A stretch of DNA of 64,000 nt, from NCBI GenBank assembly GCA_943736015.1, contig OX031060.1, positions 27,357,231-27,421,230 of the forward strand. Reading direction: 5' to 3'. The notes beneath the pieces are model-generated. The model did no database searches. It was not told the DNA's origin and saw nothing but the letters and a program-made list of their open reading frames with translations. The DNA comes from Tridacna crocea (lineage: Eukaryota > Mollusca > Bivalvia > Cardiida > Cardiidae). Every line of letters begins with the position of its first letter. Within the stretch, counting starts at the first letter, position 1. The translations under genes were made by a program, and so were the position numbers. Below are positions 29,251 to 41,800 of this stretch, one piece after another.

Positions 29251-29557
29251 ATTAAGCAATTGCTAAACTGTTTATCAGCAACCAGTATTGAAAAATTGTT
29301 TAACCCTATACCAAGCAATCCCTGGTTTTTATTTAGAAAACATTTAGGGAAAAGGAGAAAATGTTGGTAACCAGCATTTTCTCCTTTTCCCACAGTGTTT
29401 TCTGCCCTGCTGGAAACAAATTTCAATTTATGAGTTATGTTTGATTTGTCGTCTGCAAGTGCTTTCAATTAGGACCAGTCTAAAACATTGTCATTTGGTC
29501 AAGAGTTAAGCAATTGCTAAACTGTTTATCAGCAGCCAGTATTTAAGAATTGTTTAA
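29251..29557 (+). repeat. Direct repeat flanking a MITE
   Basis: ttaagcaattgctaaactgt...ccagtatt...gaattgttta is present at 29251-29301 and again at 29505-29556, with a MITE between them. Confidence 0.85.
29299..29508 (+). mobile_element. MITE A, complete
   Basis: tttaaccctataccaagcaa to tggtcaagagttaa, between the two direct repeats of 29251-29557. Confidence 0.87.
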
Positions 29558-29574
29558 ATTGAAAGCGCTGAGCC

Positions 29575-29640
29575 CTGGTAGCTCAGCCGCCACAGTATAA
29601 TTGAAATAATGCCGAAAATGGAGTTAAACACCACACAATC
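29575..29640 (+). repeat. SINE remnant
   Basis: gccctggtagctcagccgcc followed by acagtataattgaaataatg and gagttaaacacc, a tail type found in mollusc SINEs. The tRNA part is truncated. Confidence 0.45.
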
Positions 29641-29649
29641 AATAAATTG

Positions 29650-29790
29650 ATCGCAAATTGTAGACAGAGTTTTGCCTTTGATAGGGTAGACAACATTGTA
29701 GGAAAAGAAGAGAAAGCCATTTCATAGAAACCAGCATTTTCTCCTCTCATAGGAGAAGGTCTCCTTCTACAGGATTGTTAAAATAGTGAT
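29650..29790 (-). mobile_element. MITE A, diverged partial
   Basis: cgcaaattgtagacagagtt to aggattgttaaaatag. Confidence 0.62.
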
Positions 29791-30009
29791 ATGTTTGTTC
29801 TGTACAAAGTTGATACATTTTCACTGTTGGACAGTTGACTTGATCTGGTGTCACGGGCACTTTTTGGTTGCAGAACCAGTTAATATAAAGATGCATAATA
29901 TTTGAGATCAGCTCAAGAAAAGGCAAATTAATGCAATTTTTAAGTAAAAGGTTCATATTTTTTACTCATGTAGAAACATATACATTAGCATTGATCAGAT
30001 AAAAAAGGG

Positions 30010-30234
30010 TTTAATTTTTTACCACACAATCCGGACTTTTAACAACCCTGTGAAAGAAAGGTTTTGAAAACATAGGAAAAGAAGAAAATGCTAGTAACCA
30101 GCATTTTATCCTTTTTTCACAATGTTTCTACTCTATCAAATAAACATTGCACCACTTTAACCACATTGAAATTGTCATTTGTAAATTAATTTTGACATGG
30201 TTATAAAATTTTGTTGTCTGGTAAAAGTTTAAAC
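30010..30234 (+). mobile_element. MITE A, complete, diverged
   Basis: tttaattttttaccacacaa to gtctggtaaaagtttaa. Confidence 0.8.
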
Positions 30235-30604
30235 TTATAACAGGCAAGAGTAGAAACCTTTTCACTACATTGTAGGAAAATGAAAAAAGGCTGAAAGGCA
30301 GTATAACCAGGGTAAAAATGCTGGTTAGGTGCATATTGTACTTTTCCTAAAATTGTTTTCAAATGCTTTTTTGTGCTGGGTTGAACGAACACTGGATTGT
30401 TTCATAAAGGGCAAAATAATTTAGTGAAGACTGCCAGAATAGCATTGTAGCAGTTGCAGAAATTGCTAATTGTGAATGATTTTGTATATTCAAAATTTTC
30501 TAGGCCATCTATATACTACTAATAAATGATAGGTATATTATACATTGCAGTGCAGTGTGATAAGCATGATATGCATACAATGCAACATAGTGTAATAAAT
30601 GTTT

Positions 30605-30812
30605 CATAACTCAATACCAAAAGGATAAATTTTTTGGCTTGTCCAAATCCAAAATATTTGCAGACGACAAAATAAAAGTGATGGAAAATTTCAAATTTGT
30701 TTTGTCAAGGGTACAAAACATTGTGGGGAAAGGAGAAAATGTTGGTTACAAGCATTTTCTCCTTTTCCCACAATGTTTTCTAGAGACTGTGTAGTAGATC
30801 TAACAGGTTAAC
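30605..30812 (-). mobile_element. MITE A, right part shortened
   Basis: aactcaataccaaaaggata to aacaggttaa; perfect palindrome arms with gttggttacaagc centre. Confidence 0.8.
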
Positions 30813-31034
30813 TCATAAGCAAATGACAAAATTTTAGGACTCCAAATCGAAAGCATTTGCAGATGACAAAATAAGAGTTACTGAAAATTTGAAATTTGTT
30901 TTGTGAAGGTTAGAAAACATTGTGGGAAAAGGAGAAAATGCTGGTTGCCAGCATTTTCTCCTTTTCCCACAATGTTTTCGAAACGCTTCTGTCTCAGGCT
31001 CGTCAAAAGTAGGGATTGTGTAGTAATGGGTTTA
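30809..31034 (-). mobile_element. MITE A, complete
   Basis: ttaactcataagcaaatgac to tgtgtagtaatgggttta; shares TTAA with the previous copy. Confidence 0.87.
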
Positions 31035-31359
31035 GAGTATATGTCCTGATGATGTTTCTTTACTGCATTTTGAAAAATTTGAAAATCTATTTTTGTAAGA
31101 AGAAATGTATATAGACCATTGTTATTGCTCAATATTTGTTAATGGAAAATTCAAACATTATTTATGATAATTTAAATGCCTGTTGCCTTCTTTTAACCAG
31201 ATGAATTTTTTGACTGTTCCATAATGGAAACATTTCTTCATTGGCCCACACTTTTGGCATGAGTATTGGTGTAGTTCCCAGGAAGCAGAATTGAGAGATA
31301 TTAGTATAAGTTGTTAGAACTTGTTTCTCAATCAGTGTAAAATGAATATGTTTAAACTA

Positions 31360-31483
31360 AAAGTAGGAAACATTGTGGGAAAAGGAGAAAATGCTGGTTT
31401 CCAGCATTTTCTCCTTTTCCTACAATGTTTTAAAAATGCTTAAGTGTCGTTAAAAGTCAGAACTGTGTGGTAAAGAGTTAAAA
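31360..31483 (-). mobile_element. MITE A, right half
   Basis: aaagtaggaaacattgtggg to gtgtggtaaagagttaa. Confidence 0.8.
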
Positions 31484-31635
31484 GCATTTTTTGTAGACAG
31501 TTTTACTACAAATCTATCCTTAAAACCAACAACTTTCAGGCTCTTTCTATCACATAATGATATTTCACAAGCTGTAGGTCCGAATATGCAGAACCATAAA
31601 TGCATATGTGGTAGTTTCCAAAAAAAATTCAGATT

Positions 31636-31864
31636 TGCTGAATTTCCGAAACAACAAACTTTTGGACTAGACCAAATTGAAAGCATTTGCAGACGACAGT
31701 TCAACTCTTGCTGAAAAGATTATTTCTGTCTATGATAGGGTAGAAAACACTGTGGGAAAAGGAGACAATGATGGCTACCAGAATTTTCTCCTTTTCCCAC
31801 AATGTTTTCAAAAAGCTACTATACCAGACCCATAAAAACCAGGGATTATTTGGGAAAGGGTTAA
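31636..31864 (-). mobile_element. MITE A, near complete
   Basis: gctgaatttccgaaacaaca to tttgggaaagggttaa. Confidence 0.82.
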
Positions 31865-32344
31865 AAGTAGTATAAATTGGTGTTACATATCACATTACAT
31901 GATGGTTCTGTTATTATGTGTTTGATATGAAAACTTGTTATGGGTATAGCACACTAAATACAATGCAAGTTACAGGAGAAATGATTCTTTTTTATCTTGT
32001 ATTAGATCATGATTGTGTAAAACTGTATTTTATTATAGAAATAAAGGCAATTTTATGGACAATAAATAACCTTTTTGTTTTTATTAGCTCTACTGGCTGA
32101 AAGAGAGTTTATGTCATGGCGTGGTTTCGGTCGTCCATCCTTTAATTAGTCTTTTCTTGTTTACATGATAAAGTCTGCATTTTTGGTTGTGAAACTTGAA
32201 GAGTTTGTTTATCTCATCAATAGCTTTAATCCTATTGGTTTTGAAAAAAAATCCAAGAAACAGTATGGGAAAAGTTGCCGTTTCAAGTTTGAAATTTCCA
32301 TTTCTTGTTTACGCAATAAAGTCTGCATTTTTGGTCAGATTTTC

Positions 32345-32517
32345 ATGAAACTTCAAAGCGTTTGCAGACGAAAATGATTAACATGTTTTGGTTTGTTTGT
32401 GAAAGGGTGAAAAACATTGTCGGGAAAAGAATAAAAGATGGTTAGTGGCATTTTCTCTTTTTCTCACAATGCTATCTCAAGGTCATGAAAAGTCCAAGTG
32501 GTTTGGTAAATGGTTAA
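32345..32517 (-). mobile_element. MITE A, left end missing
   Basis: gaaacttcaaagcgtttgca to gtttggtaaatggttaa; shares TTAA with the next copy. Confidence 0.72.
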
Positions 32518-32710
32518 CTCTTTACCACACAACCCCGATTTTTAACGACCCTGAGAAGGAAAGCTTTTGAAAACATGTGGGAAAAGGAGAAAATGCTGGT
32601 AACCAGCATTTTCTCCTTTTCCTGCATGTTTTTTACCCTTCAAAATTCAAAATTGAGATTTTTGAGTCAACATTAATTTTATTTTGTCGTCTGCAAGTAC
32701 TTTCAATCTG
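32514..32710 (+). mobile_element. MITE A, right terminus missing
   Basis: ttaactctttaccacacaac to ctttcaatctggact. Confidence 0.82.
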
Positions 32711-32937
32711 GACTTATGCAATTCATCCCAACTGATGTACTCTCTTTCTCTTACTTCTTGATAGAATATTATCAGTCTAACATGGCCAATTGATTGATAG
32801 ATTGATTGAATTTGCATTTACTCATTGTTGCCATTGGTTACCCATCTGGGCCATGCCCCCTGAATACTGTTAGTATTATTATGGGAATAGTGCAGATACA
32901 GAATGAAACCCATCCTCAGTTACACCTGGTTCTCTAA

Positions 32938-33142
32938 TCTATTACCACACAATCTCTACTTTTGATGACCCCGAGAAAGAAGCCCTTAGAAAACATTGTG
33001 GAGAAAGGAGAAAATGCTGGTGACCAGCATTTTCTCCTTTTCCCATAATGTTTTCCACCCTTCACAAAACAAACTCCAAATTTTTAGTCACTTTTTTTGT
33101 CATCTGCAAATGCCTTCAATTTGGACAAACCTAAAAAAAATT
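32938..33142 (+). mobile_element. MITE A, right terminus missing
   Basis: tctattaccacacaatctct to tttggacaaacctaaa, where repeat R1 begins. Confidence 0.82.
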
Positions 33143-33905
33143 CATCTGTATACTCCCAAAGGCTTATAATTGTCATTCATAAAATCTCGGTAGCCGAAAA
33201 CCATCAACAAGAGAAAAATTAGAGATTTACTAGATCTATGGCCCAAGTCGACATCGATGGGAAACACATTCTATTTTTACATGAGCAACTGGCTCATATA
33301 CAAACCTGAAATACACAGACGAAGCTTCGAAGATAACGTCTGAGCAAGATATGAAAAATAATTACATGCTTGTTATGTAATGGAATTTAAGTGTCATTAG
33401 TCATGTGCCAGTCACTTAACATTCCCACAATGCTTTTTTAAATTTTTGGCGCGAAATTTAAGAATAGCTTAACCCTTTACCACACAACAAAATTTTAGAC
33501 TGGTCCAAATTGAAAAGCATTTGTAGACAACAAAATAACGGTGACTGAAAAAGTGAAATTTGTTCTGGGAAGGGTAGAAAACACTGTGGGAAAAGGGGAA
33601 ATGCTGGTTACCAGCATTTTCTTCTTTTCCCGCAGTGTTTTCAAAAGGCTTCTTTCTCAGAGGCGTCAAAAGTAGGGATTGTGTGGTAATGGGTTAAGAG
33701 GCTACGTAGCCTTTTAAGGGAATACCAGAAAAAGTTGTTTTTTTTGTAATTTTATGCTTCTTAATTATTGATGATTTGTATTGCTTTTTTATATAAATTT
33801 CGGTGATATATATAGATCTATATTTTTTTATTTTGTGTGATGTGAAAATTGAATTCTAAATACCCACCTTTAAGGGTTAATCTTTCATAGATACATACTT
33901 TCCAA
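33140..33905. repeat. Repeat R1, copy interrupted by a MITE
   Basis: Shares order and sequence with 46225-46745: tatactcccaaaggcttata, acagacgaagcttcgaagat, cacttaacattcccacaatg and agaggctacgtagcctttta. A MITE at 33469-33697 splits it at TTAA. Confidence 0.88.
33469..33697 (-). mobile_element. MITE A, complete, exact insertion in repeat R1
   Basis: TTAA at 33469-33472 and 33694-33697 bracket a 221 bp element; the flanks aatagc and gaggctacgtagcc are contiguous in the empty copy at 46552-46575. Confidence 0.96.
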
Positions 33906-34442
33906 CGTTTTTCCTTAAAATTTCCACTTATAGTGGATCTATTTATAATTCTAAATAATAAGAAAAAAGCACCTACCTGTGCTTATTTCATAAAAAAAAA
34001 ATAAAAAAAAAACAGGGTTCAAGGTCACCATGGCAGTTAATTTTTTTCAAGGAAAAAATTAGGATAATTTAAGCCTAGCAGACAATATGGGTAAAGGAAA
34101 AATTGCTTCTTATATAGCGATTTCTCCTTTTCCTACTACATGTAGATGTACAATTTTCAACGTGGAAACAGCTATCCGACCATAGCTTTGAATTTCTTGC
34201 TTTTGTTTGCTAGTTTGGTGTGTAAGGCTGTGTCAAAAGTGTTTTGAAATTATTTCACAATGACAGTTCACAGTTCCATTTTTTCCTTTTACTAATACTA
34301 CCAGAATAAGAGCTACTTGTCTTCGTGTAACTAGTGGTATAACCATACGGGCGAAAAATACACAGGTGCACTTTTGACACACTATCCGTACAAAAACAAA
34401 TGTGCAGTAGGATGCACATGTATGAACATTCGTAATATATGT

Positions 34443-34500
34443 GGTTAACCCTTTACCAAACAATCCCGAGTGTTAACACCCCTGAGGAAGAAGCCTTTGC
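34443..34500 (+). mobile_element. MITE A, left 58 bp only
   Basis: gttaaccctttaccaaacaa to aagcctttgc; last copy before the MITE-poor region. Confidence 0.72.
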
Positions 34501-34696
34501 TCCTGGTCAATATTAATTATCGTACTCGCAGTCGTAGTGTAGTTTAATGAATAATTGAATGGAAGTACAATTCTAAAACACGTTGAACTCTTTTTTTATT
34601 AATAGGCCTAATGTTACTAGGCATGTATTCAGGCGATCTCGGGTTCTCTGTTTCTATCCCCAATTTTATTAAGCTGGCAGAATCAGACACCCATAG

Positions 34697-34697
34697 T

Positions 34698-34732
<35 letters not shown>
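34697..34732. repeat. (GA)n microsatellite
   Basis: About 16 uninterrupted GA units, followed by a purine-rich stretch to 34815. Confidence 0.95.
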
Positions 34733-34735
<3 letters not shown>

Positions 34736-34827
34736 GGGAATGAAGAAGAGAAAGAAAGGGAGAGAAAGGGAGGGGTGTAGGAAGAAGAGAAAGAATGGGA
34801 GAGAGACAGAAAGAGGTATCCTTAGGT

Positions 34828-34935
34828 AGACTGGTCCTTGAACATACAGAAAAATTACCTAAAGCGAAAAGTCTCGGTCCAGTTCCGCCTGCGCACAAGC
34901 TGACATGGGCAGATTCTTTTCGCAGATGCATTAAG
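34828..34935. repeat. Hairpin repeat, diverged copy
   Basis: ggtccagttccgcctgcgca followed by caagctgacatgggcagatt with flanking gcgaaaagtc/ttcttttcgc arms. Confidence 0.5.
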
Positions 34936-35197
34936 CCCCCTTTACAGAGATTATCGCTGATCAACATTTAAAGCATAGTATTAGACATTACTAATTACTT
35001 TTGGGTGTGCCGCTTACAAGGCATACAAATGGTTGTTCGTTGATGATCATTATTATTTAATTGTATTCACGAAAACAAGTCTCTTGATGAAGATATCGAA
35101 GATGGTATTTATAATGTAGTTATGGATCTTCTGCACGATAGTTATGATAGATATCCTTTGCATAATACTGTCTGTCATCAAGCTCTTCATCTATATC

Positions 35198-35530
35198 ACA
35201 GGAATTTGACATTCTATAACCAAAATAAATGACCAAATATGAAAAAAATATCTCCCCTATATAATATAAACACGGAATGCAATGTCTCGATTGCCAGAAC
35301 CTGCACAAGACAGCCTTTCCCACCCAAAATCACACACGAAACAAACATTGATCATAATTTCCTTAAGCCTAGCGATAGACAACACAAAACTGTATCTGCG
35401 ATATTCAGCTTTCCTCAGTAGACACCTTTTAACCGGAAATATCCGTCATGTTTTACATTTTTTTTTTGACAATTTCCATCCATCGAGGAGGCCATTCGCT
35501 AACGTCACGGGATTCCCAGGAAGGGCCATG
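35198..35530 (-). repeat. Repeat R2-right, inverted copy
   Basis: Minus-strand match to 42930-43258, including the ggaatttgacattctataac end, the tctccc...tatataatataaacac stretch and the gtcatgttttac segment. Confidence 0.75.
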
Positions 35531-36923
35531 AAGTGTATTTTCGGATTACATATAAGAGTCAAATATCTTTTCTTTAGAAGAGAATACGGTCAAATACTTT
35601 TTTCAAATACTTTTGTTAGTTACTTCTAGAAAAATCTTCTTAAGTATCATGTGATGTCCATAAACATATCTTAAAACAAAACAAACAAAAAAGTAGTAAT
35701 ACGTAATCCGAAAATACGCTTCCTTTTCATTTCAAAAGCATCAAAAGGACAATAAACTTGAAGGAAAGAAAAACCGAAAGATGGACAAGTAGACAGTTAT
35801 ACGTATTGATTGAAAAAAGGGGAAAAAATCATTAAACTCATACACAATCACATTATGATATCATCCTCTGTTTCAATGCAGGAACTGGGTCGTTTTATTG
35901 TGTTCTGGAGTGTGAAGCGTTGCCTACAAAAATTGACAGAAAAGTGCTTTTTAATGGATATCGTATAGTTTAGCATATGTGATTCACTTGACACAACACA
36001 AACTTCAGATTATTGTGTTTGTATGTTTAAAAAAGCTTTTTGCTGACTCCCGATTGTGGATTATTCAGAAATCGCAGTCGCTGACGAAAGTTTGTTGGAT
36101 TAAACGTCTTTAACAAATAACAAACCACCAAAGGAACAATACAGAAATGTGCACTGACATCCCAGACATTCCGTGCGACAACCATCTACAGCACATATAC
36201 TCATCTGGTTGTTATAGTTTTTGTGCTTACCTTTTGTAATCTTGTGGGCGCAGCCATCATTTTTACTCCAGCGGGTACGTAAAATTGACAGGGGCAGTAA
36301 CTTTGACCAGGAGCAAGTTCGTAAGGTCTCTCTAGTGTGACAATTTTTGTGGTATTTGTGGAAAACATTACCACTATGAGTTCAAGATTGAATTTTGATA
36401 ACCATGTGTCTTATTTTGTGCAAAGCCGAAGGAAATAAACCCAGTTAAACTCATTTTTTCTCAGGCAAATGAGTTTTTCAGTGGCACTCAGATATGTAAT
36501 TTGAAATGGCATATTAAAATACATTGGGCGAAGCCATCGATCGTTGAGATACTTATTTTTGACTGAAAATAGCTTCTCTTGCTCATAGTCTTTTATTGGC
36601 GCAATGGTACAAATTTGCATACTGACCTTGGGCTTTTTTCCTTCCGAGTCAAATTTGTTCCAAGGCTTGTTCGCCCTATGATTGCCCGCTATTCTATTTG
36701 ATTGCGTATGAATATTTGTAGATCGAAGTAATTGATTGTAATATTGGAAATTTAATGTAAAAAGCTAAAAATAGTTCAAAATTATAGTTTTAAGTTACAT
36801 GAGTAGTCTCCCTTCAACCAAAAAGGTATTCATTTGTGTAGTGGGTTGACTTTTAAGCCAATATTTGAACAATATGTCTCTTTTTCTTTCAAACTATTAA
36901 TTCCACACAGGCCCGTAGGGACT

Positions 36924-36972
36924 GGGGGGGGGGGGGGGGGGCTAGGGGAGGCTCAGCCCCCCCCCCCCCCCC
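36924..36972. repeat. G-run and C-run foldback
   Basis: 18 G then gctaggggaggctca then 16 C. The two runs can pair as one hairpin. Run lengths may be affected by sequencing. Confidence 0.85.
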
Positions 36973-37295
36973 AATAATTTTGAAAGTCATAGTAACTAGA
37001 ATATGAGTTTTTAGCACAATGCAACAACAACGCAAAAATCTCAGTATTTCGAAGTTAGCCCCCCCCCCCCATCTTGAAATGCTTCCTACGTGGCTGCCAC
37101 ACAATGGGGGTTTCCTTGACAAATACCACTTCAGAGTTCTCAATGCTTTGATTCATAATTGTTGCCTTTATTGTATTTGGATTAATGTAAATGCCTATTT
37201 TAATTCCAGATGACACTATCGAGATCTACACATTTAATCATGAACACATTTTACATAAAATTCACGAATCCGATAACCACATTTTTGCCAAAATT

Positions 37296-37406
37296 CCAGG
37301 GGGGTGGGGGCTGGGCTGGGCTGGGCAGGGATCTTATATACATATGTATATATAAGATCACTGGGCTGGGGGTCCGGATCCCTGGTTCCCCCCCCCCCCC
37401 CCCCCG
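37296..37406. repeat. G-rich/C-rich tract with AT palindrome
   Basis: Three ctggg units, then a ~30 bp near-palindrome (37330-37359, gatcttatatacatatgtat...aagatc), another ctgggctggggg, and a run of 18 C. Confidence 0.75.
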
Positions 37407-37529
37407 ATCTGTCCATGGTGGGCTTTTGTCCAGTGGGCTTTTGTCCGTTTCCCAGTGCGTATAGACTAGTTCAATATGAATCTACATTTAGATCCGTCCA
37501 TAGATCGAGTCATACATAAAAATATCGTT

Positions 37530-37712
37530 AGAGATATGTACAGATCTAGAGTCTAGGTAGATCTAGACTAGATCTATTGATAATCCGGTCATGACAAACT
37601 TTTTACTAAATGTCGTCAAATAAAGAGTAGATCTAGATTTATAGAAACAAAAAATTAGAATGCCATCAACCTGGTGTCAAAGTAGATCTAGATCTAGATT
37701 TATAGAGGCATA
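37530..37712. repeat. AGATCT-rich short repeat cluster
   Basis: Recurring tagatctaga words and two copies of gtagatctagatttatag-type units at 37627-37645 and 37682-37706. Confidence 0.7.
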
Positions 37713-38597
37713 GACATAGAATACACATTTTATTTTATGTCTCTGATAGAGGCGCCGTTCCCCGGGCACACTACATCTTTAGATGAGATCTAGCCCGATG
37801 CTTATGATACCCGCTTTGCTTATTTTTGGCCATTCTATTGGCTTTCACTGTGTCGAAATTAGCCTGCTGGACTGAATGGTAATGAAATAATAATGAAAAA
37901 ACAATAGGTTAAATATTTCAGCTGTTGCATCTCCATTGGGTGGGAAAAGCCCTGCACACATAAATTACGCGGGAAAAGATCTCACCATTGGTACCCATAT
38001 TCAAATTATTTATCCCGTTAAAAGCGGAAAAACATCAGAGAAATTCAATGTCGTAAACAAATCCCAATTTTGAAGAGCATATAATCTGTGCATAAATATT
38101 AGCTATTATTGACACAATTTACAAATTTTGATGAGAAAAGCATTTGAAACCAGAAAAATTGATTTCGTTTCATATATTTAGATCTGTAAAATGTGGGATG
38201 AAATTGCGACAATCGCAACGAGTCTACGAAGCAATGGTCGCCGAAAATTCACGAAAGAAAGAAACGGGAAAAGCGCTCAATGTTTAACCACCGAAATCAC
38301 GTTTTCGAAATATGTCATTGCTTGAAGGTAAAGATGGTGTTAGTTATTTCGGAGACTCTAAAAACATGACATTTTGTATCTATTTAAATAGGATTAAGCC
38401 ATGTGAAATCGGGGCAAGACGGACCGAAATTGCTGTCACTGCAAATGTCCCAAATTTTTTCCATTCATTATGACCATTGTCGTATTACTCCTCAACCCTT
38501 TTAGATTGATTTTTATTGTTGTAGATTATTTAACTGTGTAATTCTCTACCTGAATATCAGTATAAACATGAATCAGACACGCCCAATGTTGTATGAA

Positions 38598-38666
38598 GCA
38601 CAGGAATTTGACATTCTATAACCAAAATAAATGATCAGATACGAAAAAAAAATCTCCCCAATATAT
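38598..38666 (-). repeat. Repeat R2-right, terminal fragment
   Basis: cacaggaatttgacattcta to aaaaaatctcccc repeats the outer end of the 35198-35530 copy; truncated after about 68 bp. Confidence 0.65.
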
Positions 38667-39586
38667 CGTCGAGTGCCTTAACTGCGCCACGGCCCTAACT
38701 CTGCCACCTTTCTTATTTTCATAAAAATCTCGCGATGTTTCAGAGTGCGCGAGACTTACAACTTGCGAAAAGTTTTTACTACATCATAGTAAACGCATTC
38801 CAATGGTTTTCACCCCAAATTGAGATGTAAGCTGATATTTATTTTGATTTTTATGTCCTCTCACTGTTTTCCCATGTATTTTCGTAATGCAATTTTTTTT
38901 CGCCAAAGATCACCTCTAAAGTCACGAAATACAACTGTAAACACGTCTGAGACATTTCATCTGCAAATGTTTACATTTTATGAATGAAAATCATGTGACA
39001 AAACAAATTTTGCTAAGGCCAAGCAAATCTTTATAGATAAGTTTTGGTTCCACGGTCCTTAACTGATATTTGCTTCCTCCATTTTAATTAAAGCCCAACT
39101 CATGAACGATCAGATGAACAAATAAACAATATTCTCATGTTGCACCTAAGAAAGCTTAACACGAAATGTGAGAGAAGAACATGACAATTAACACGGCCAC
39201 TATATATTTAATGTACCTTGCGCCACTCTCAGGTACAGGTTACCAAAAAAAGTGCATCCTCAAACAATAACCACTGGTAAATCACCTTCATTGACGCTAC
39301 TAGAGCTAGTGGAACACATGAAAGCAATGACAAACCCAGGGCTCCCGCTGTCGATCGCCAGTGGCGCCAAATGCGAAAATTTAGAGAAAATGGCACCAAA
39401 AATGAAGCACTGGCGAATGTATTGGCGACAAGTAAATGTCTGTAAACTATCCTCTGACATACACAGTATGTATCAAGTATAAAGGAAGCCTGCATAACTG
39501 TTTCTCACACCTTATCAGGCTGGCATTCATTAACGGTCTTATCTAAATTATACACCATAATTGCATACACACCCAGAGAATAATCT

Positions 39587-39672
39587 AGCTGTGCGTCCCG
39601 CGTCCCTGACGCACAAAAATTGCTTGAGACGCACAAAAGCAATAAATGTGCGTCCCTCGGGACGCACAGGTT
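39587..39672. repeat. GTGCGTCCC inverted repeat (~85 bp)
   Basis: ctgtgcgtcccgcgtccctg at the left pairs with tccctcgggacgcacag at the right; gacgcacaaaa occurs twice between them. Confidence 0.7.
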
Positions 39673-39826
39673 ACGAAAAGCATATTGTACGAATAATTAG
39701 TAAATCTCACGATTGTAAAGTGATATTTTCGTTGTTTGCATTCGGATCACATACATTTCCTCTAAGCAAGTCATACTAGCATGATATTTATTTTCGCTCA
39801 TCAAACATTTGCAGACGACTCCTCTT

Positions 39827-39848
39827 CCCCCCCCCCCCCCCCCCCCCT
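39827..39848. repeat. C homopolymer
   Basis: About 20 consecutive C after actcctcttc, in intergenic DNA. Confidence 0.9.
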
Positions 39849-41304
39849 TTATTTTCATTTCATAAAACATTATTTCCACTCATGAACAGAATTTTAGGTC
39901 CCACTTATTGCTTTATTCAGAAATTTGTGTGAATTCATTTTTAAAATTCATTATTAAAAGATAAGAAGATAGTTTGAAGTCCTTCTGATCGGACGACGCC
40001 ACGCTGCTCATTGTAGTGTCATGGGTTTTCGCGCTTTTTTGTCGATCTATTTTTTCTTGACAGTTAGTTTCTGGAGAAGTATTACTACATGATTTGACAT
40101 CATTTAGTCTGTTTAAATAGCAAGTAACTTAAAAACCAGTCACTTTACACTAGATAAGAGGAATAACACTTTCCTTACTCTGTCATAAATGACTCGCCAG
40201 CTTCATTATCATCCAGGTGTCCTTCGCATTTTTAAGTCGCACGTTTGTCAAAACGTTCGACTTTTTGCGATGAGCTCGAGGAGCTCAGGGTGGGTTGGGG
40301 GGTGTCTATAGTGGGTTGAAGAATCATGAAAAAAATTGGATCAAAAACGTCGTATATACTTCATAAACGAGGTGCAGTTACTCTGCTTTAAACCCAATCG
40401 CTGTAGAACTACTTTTTCTTTGGTATGTCTGGAATTTGTTCTTTATGATGGGACTGGACCCGGTAACTCATATAACTCATATACCTACGCTAGAAAAAGG
40501 AGAACGTGACTCAAATTTTAAATTAAAAAAAAATGCGGTTATTTTGTATATCATGTGAAAATTTAACATCTATCTTTGTTTAGATGGGTAAAGAAAACAC
40601 AATTCAGCTAAGATATCCCCCATCAGTGCTTAATGTTAGTTTAAAAGGGATCGCGGATTAATATGGCTTATCGAGAGCACTTTACTGTAAATATTCATGT
40701 ATTATCGAGACCGGTAGAGCTTCGCTTATAAAGGTGGAATTTCGGACTCGAGTGATGTCATTTGAAATCAACTCTTTTAAACCATGCAAACCATGAATTC
40801 AGGGTTAAATATCGTAAAACTCGCTCTAAATTTGAAAATTTGTTTCGTTCCGCAGCTTTGACCTAGTTTGTAACGTACGTCTCGGATGAAACACCCCAAA
40901 CCACTCGAATACCCCAAAACACCCAAAAACTATTCCATTACACATCAAAAAACTTCTGTAACATATAAAACTGCATGCGAAACGCTTACATACACGATTT
41001 TATGGAAATCAGACATGAACTTTTGCTATCAATTCTAGTATTTTAGGTCTTTGATCAGCTTAAGTTTGAAGTACAAAATTGTACTTTAAGAAAATGCAAA
41101 TGGCGGACGGGATAGAAAACAAACGCATATAACGATTAACACCAGTAAAGTTAAAATGTTGATTACTGCATTTGTTCGGACCCCAAAAGAGTGGCGACAA
41201 GGATATTGCATCCCCTCCGTATACAGTAAATATAACATGAAATATGGAACGCAAGGTAAAATACAGCAATTACGACCGTACATTGACAGTTGCACTGTTG
41301 AGGG

Positions 41305-41446
41305 GTTTACAGTCAAAACGTACTCAAACCAAAACGTACCCAAGTCAAAACGTACCCGAATGGAGTCAAAACTTAACCAAATGAAGTCTAAACCTACCCA
41401 AGTGGAGTCAAAACGTACCCAATGTGTAGTCAAAATGAACACATGA
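41305..41446. repeat. Minisatellite, ~17-24 bp unit
   Basis: Six diverged units of agtcaaaacgtacccaa, some extended with tggag. No coding significance seen. Confidence 0.85.
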
Positions 41447-41800
41447 TTTTTATAGTATTTCTAACTTCAATTTGTGTAAAAATTAATAGAAATTACGTAT
41501 TCGTCATCATGACGATTTATATAACTCTTGCTTTATTTTGAATTTGCCTTACATGATTAAAACCAATGATGAAACTTATTTAACAATAAACATAGCGAAG
41601 TCAATCAAATGCTTAGTGATAAAATCACTTTTTTCTTTCTATTTTTTTTTTAAGGAAGATAAAGTTACTATTAATGAAAAAAAAAAAGCATATTGAATAC
41701 TTCAAAAATATTTATCCATCATTATAAAAATATGTTTTATATATGAAAAAAAAAAACATAAGCATCAGCACATTTAAAGAAATGATATAACAGAAAAATG

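Larger units (their letters stand above)
34501..41800. other. MITE-poor intergenic region
   Basis: Between the two genes. Holds R2 fragments, homopolymers, AGATCT words and a minisatellite, but no recognised exon; open frames here are short and low-complexity. Confidence 0.7.

Noticed and set aside
34611..34829. Arg/Glu-repeat open frame
   Set aside because: Translation of the (GA)n microsatellite.
36889..37519. Pro/Gly-rich open frames on both strands
   Set aside because: Translations of G and C homopolymers and ctggg repeats.
41156..41446. 96-codon open frame with repeated SKRT/KLNQ peptide
   Set aside because: Produced by the 41305-41446 minisatellite; the opposite strand is equally open.
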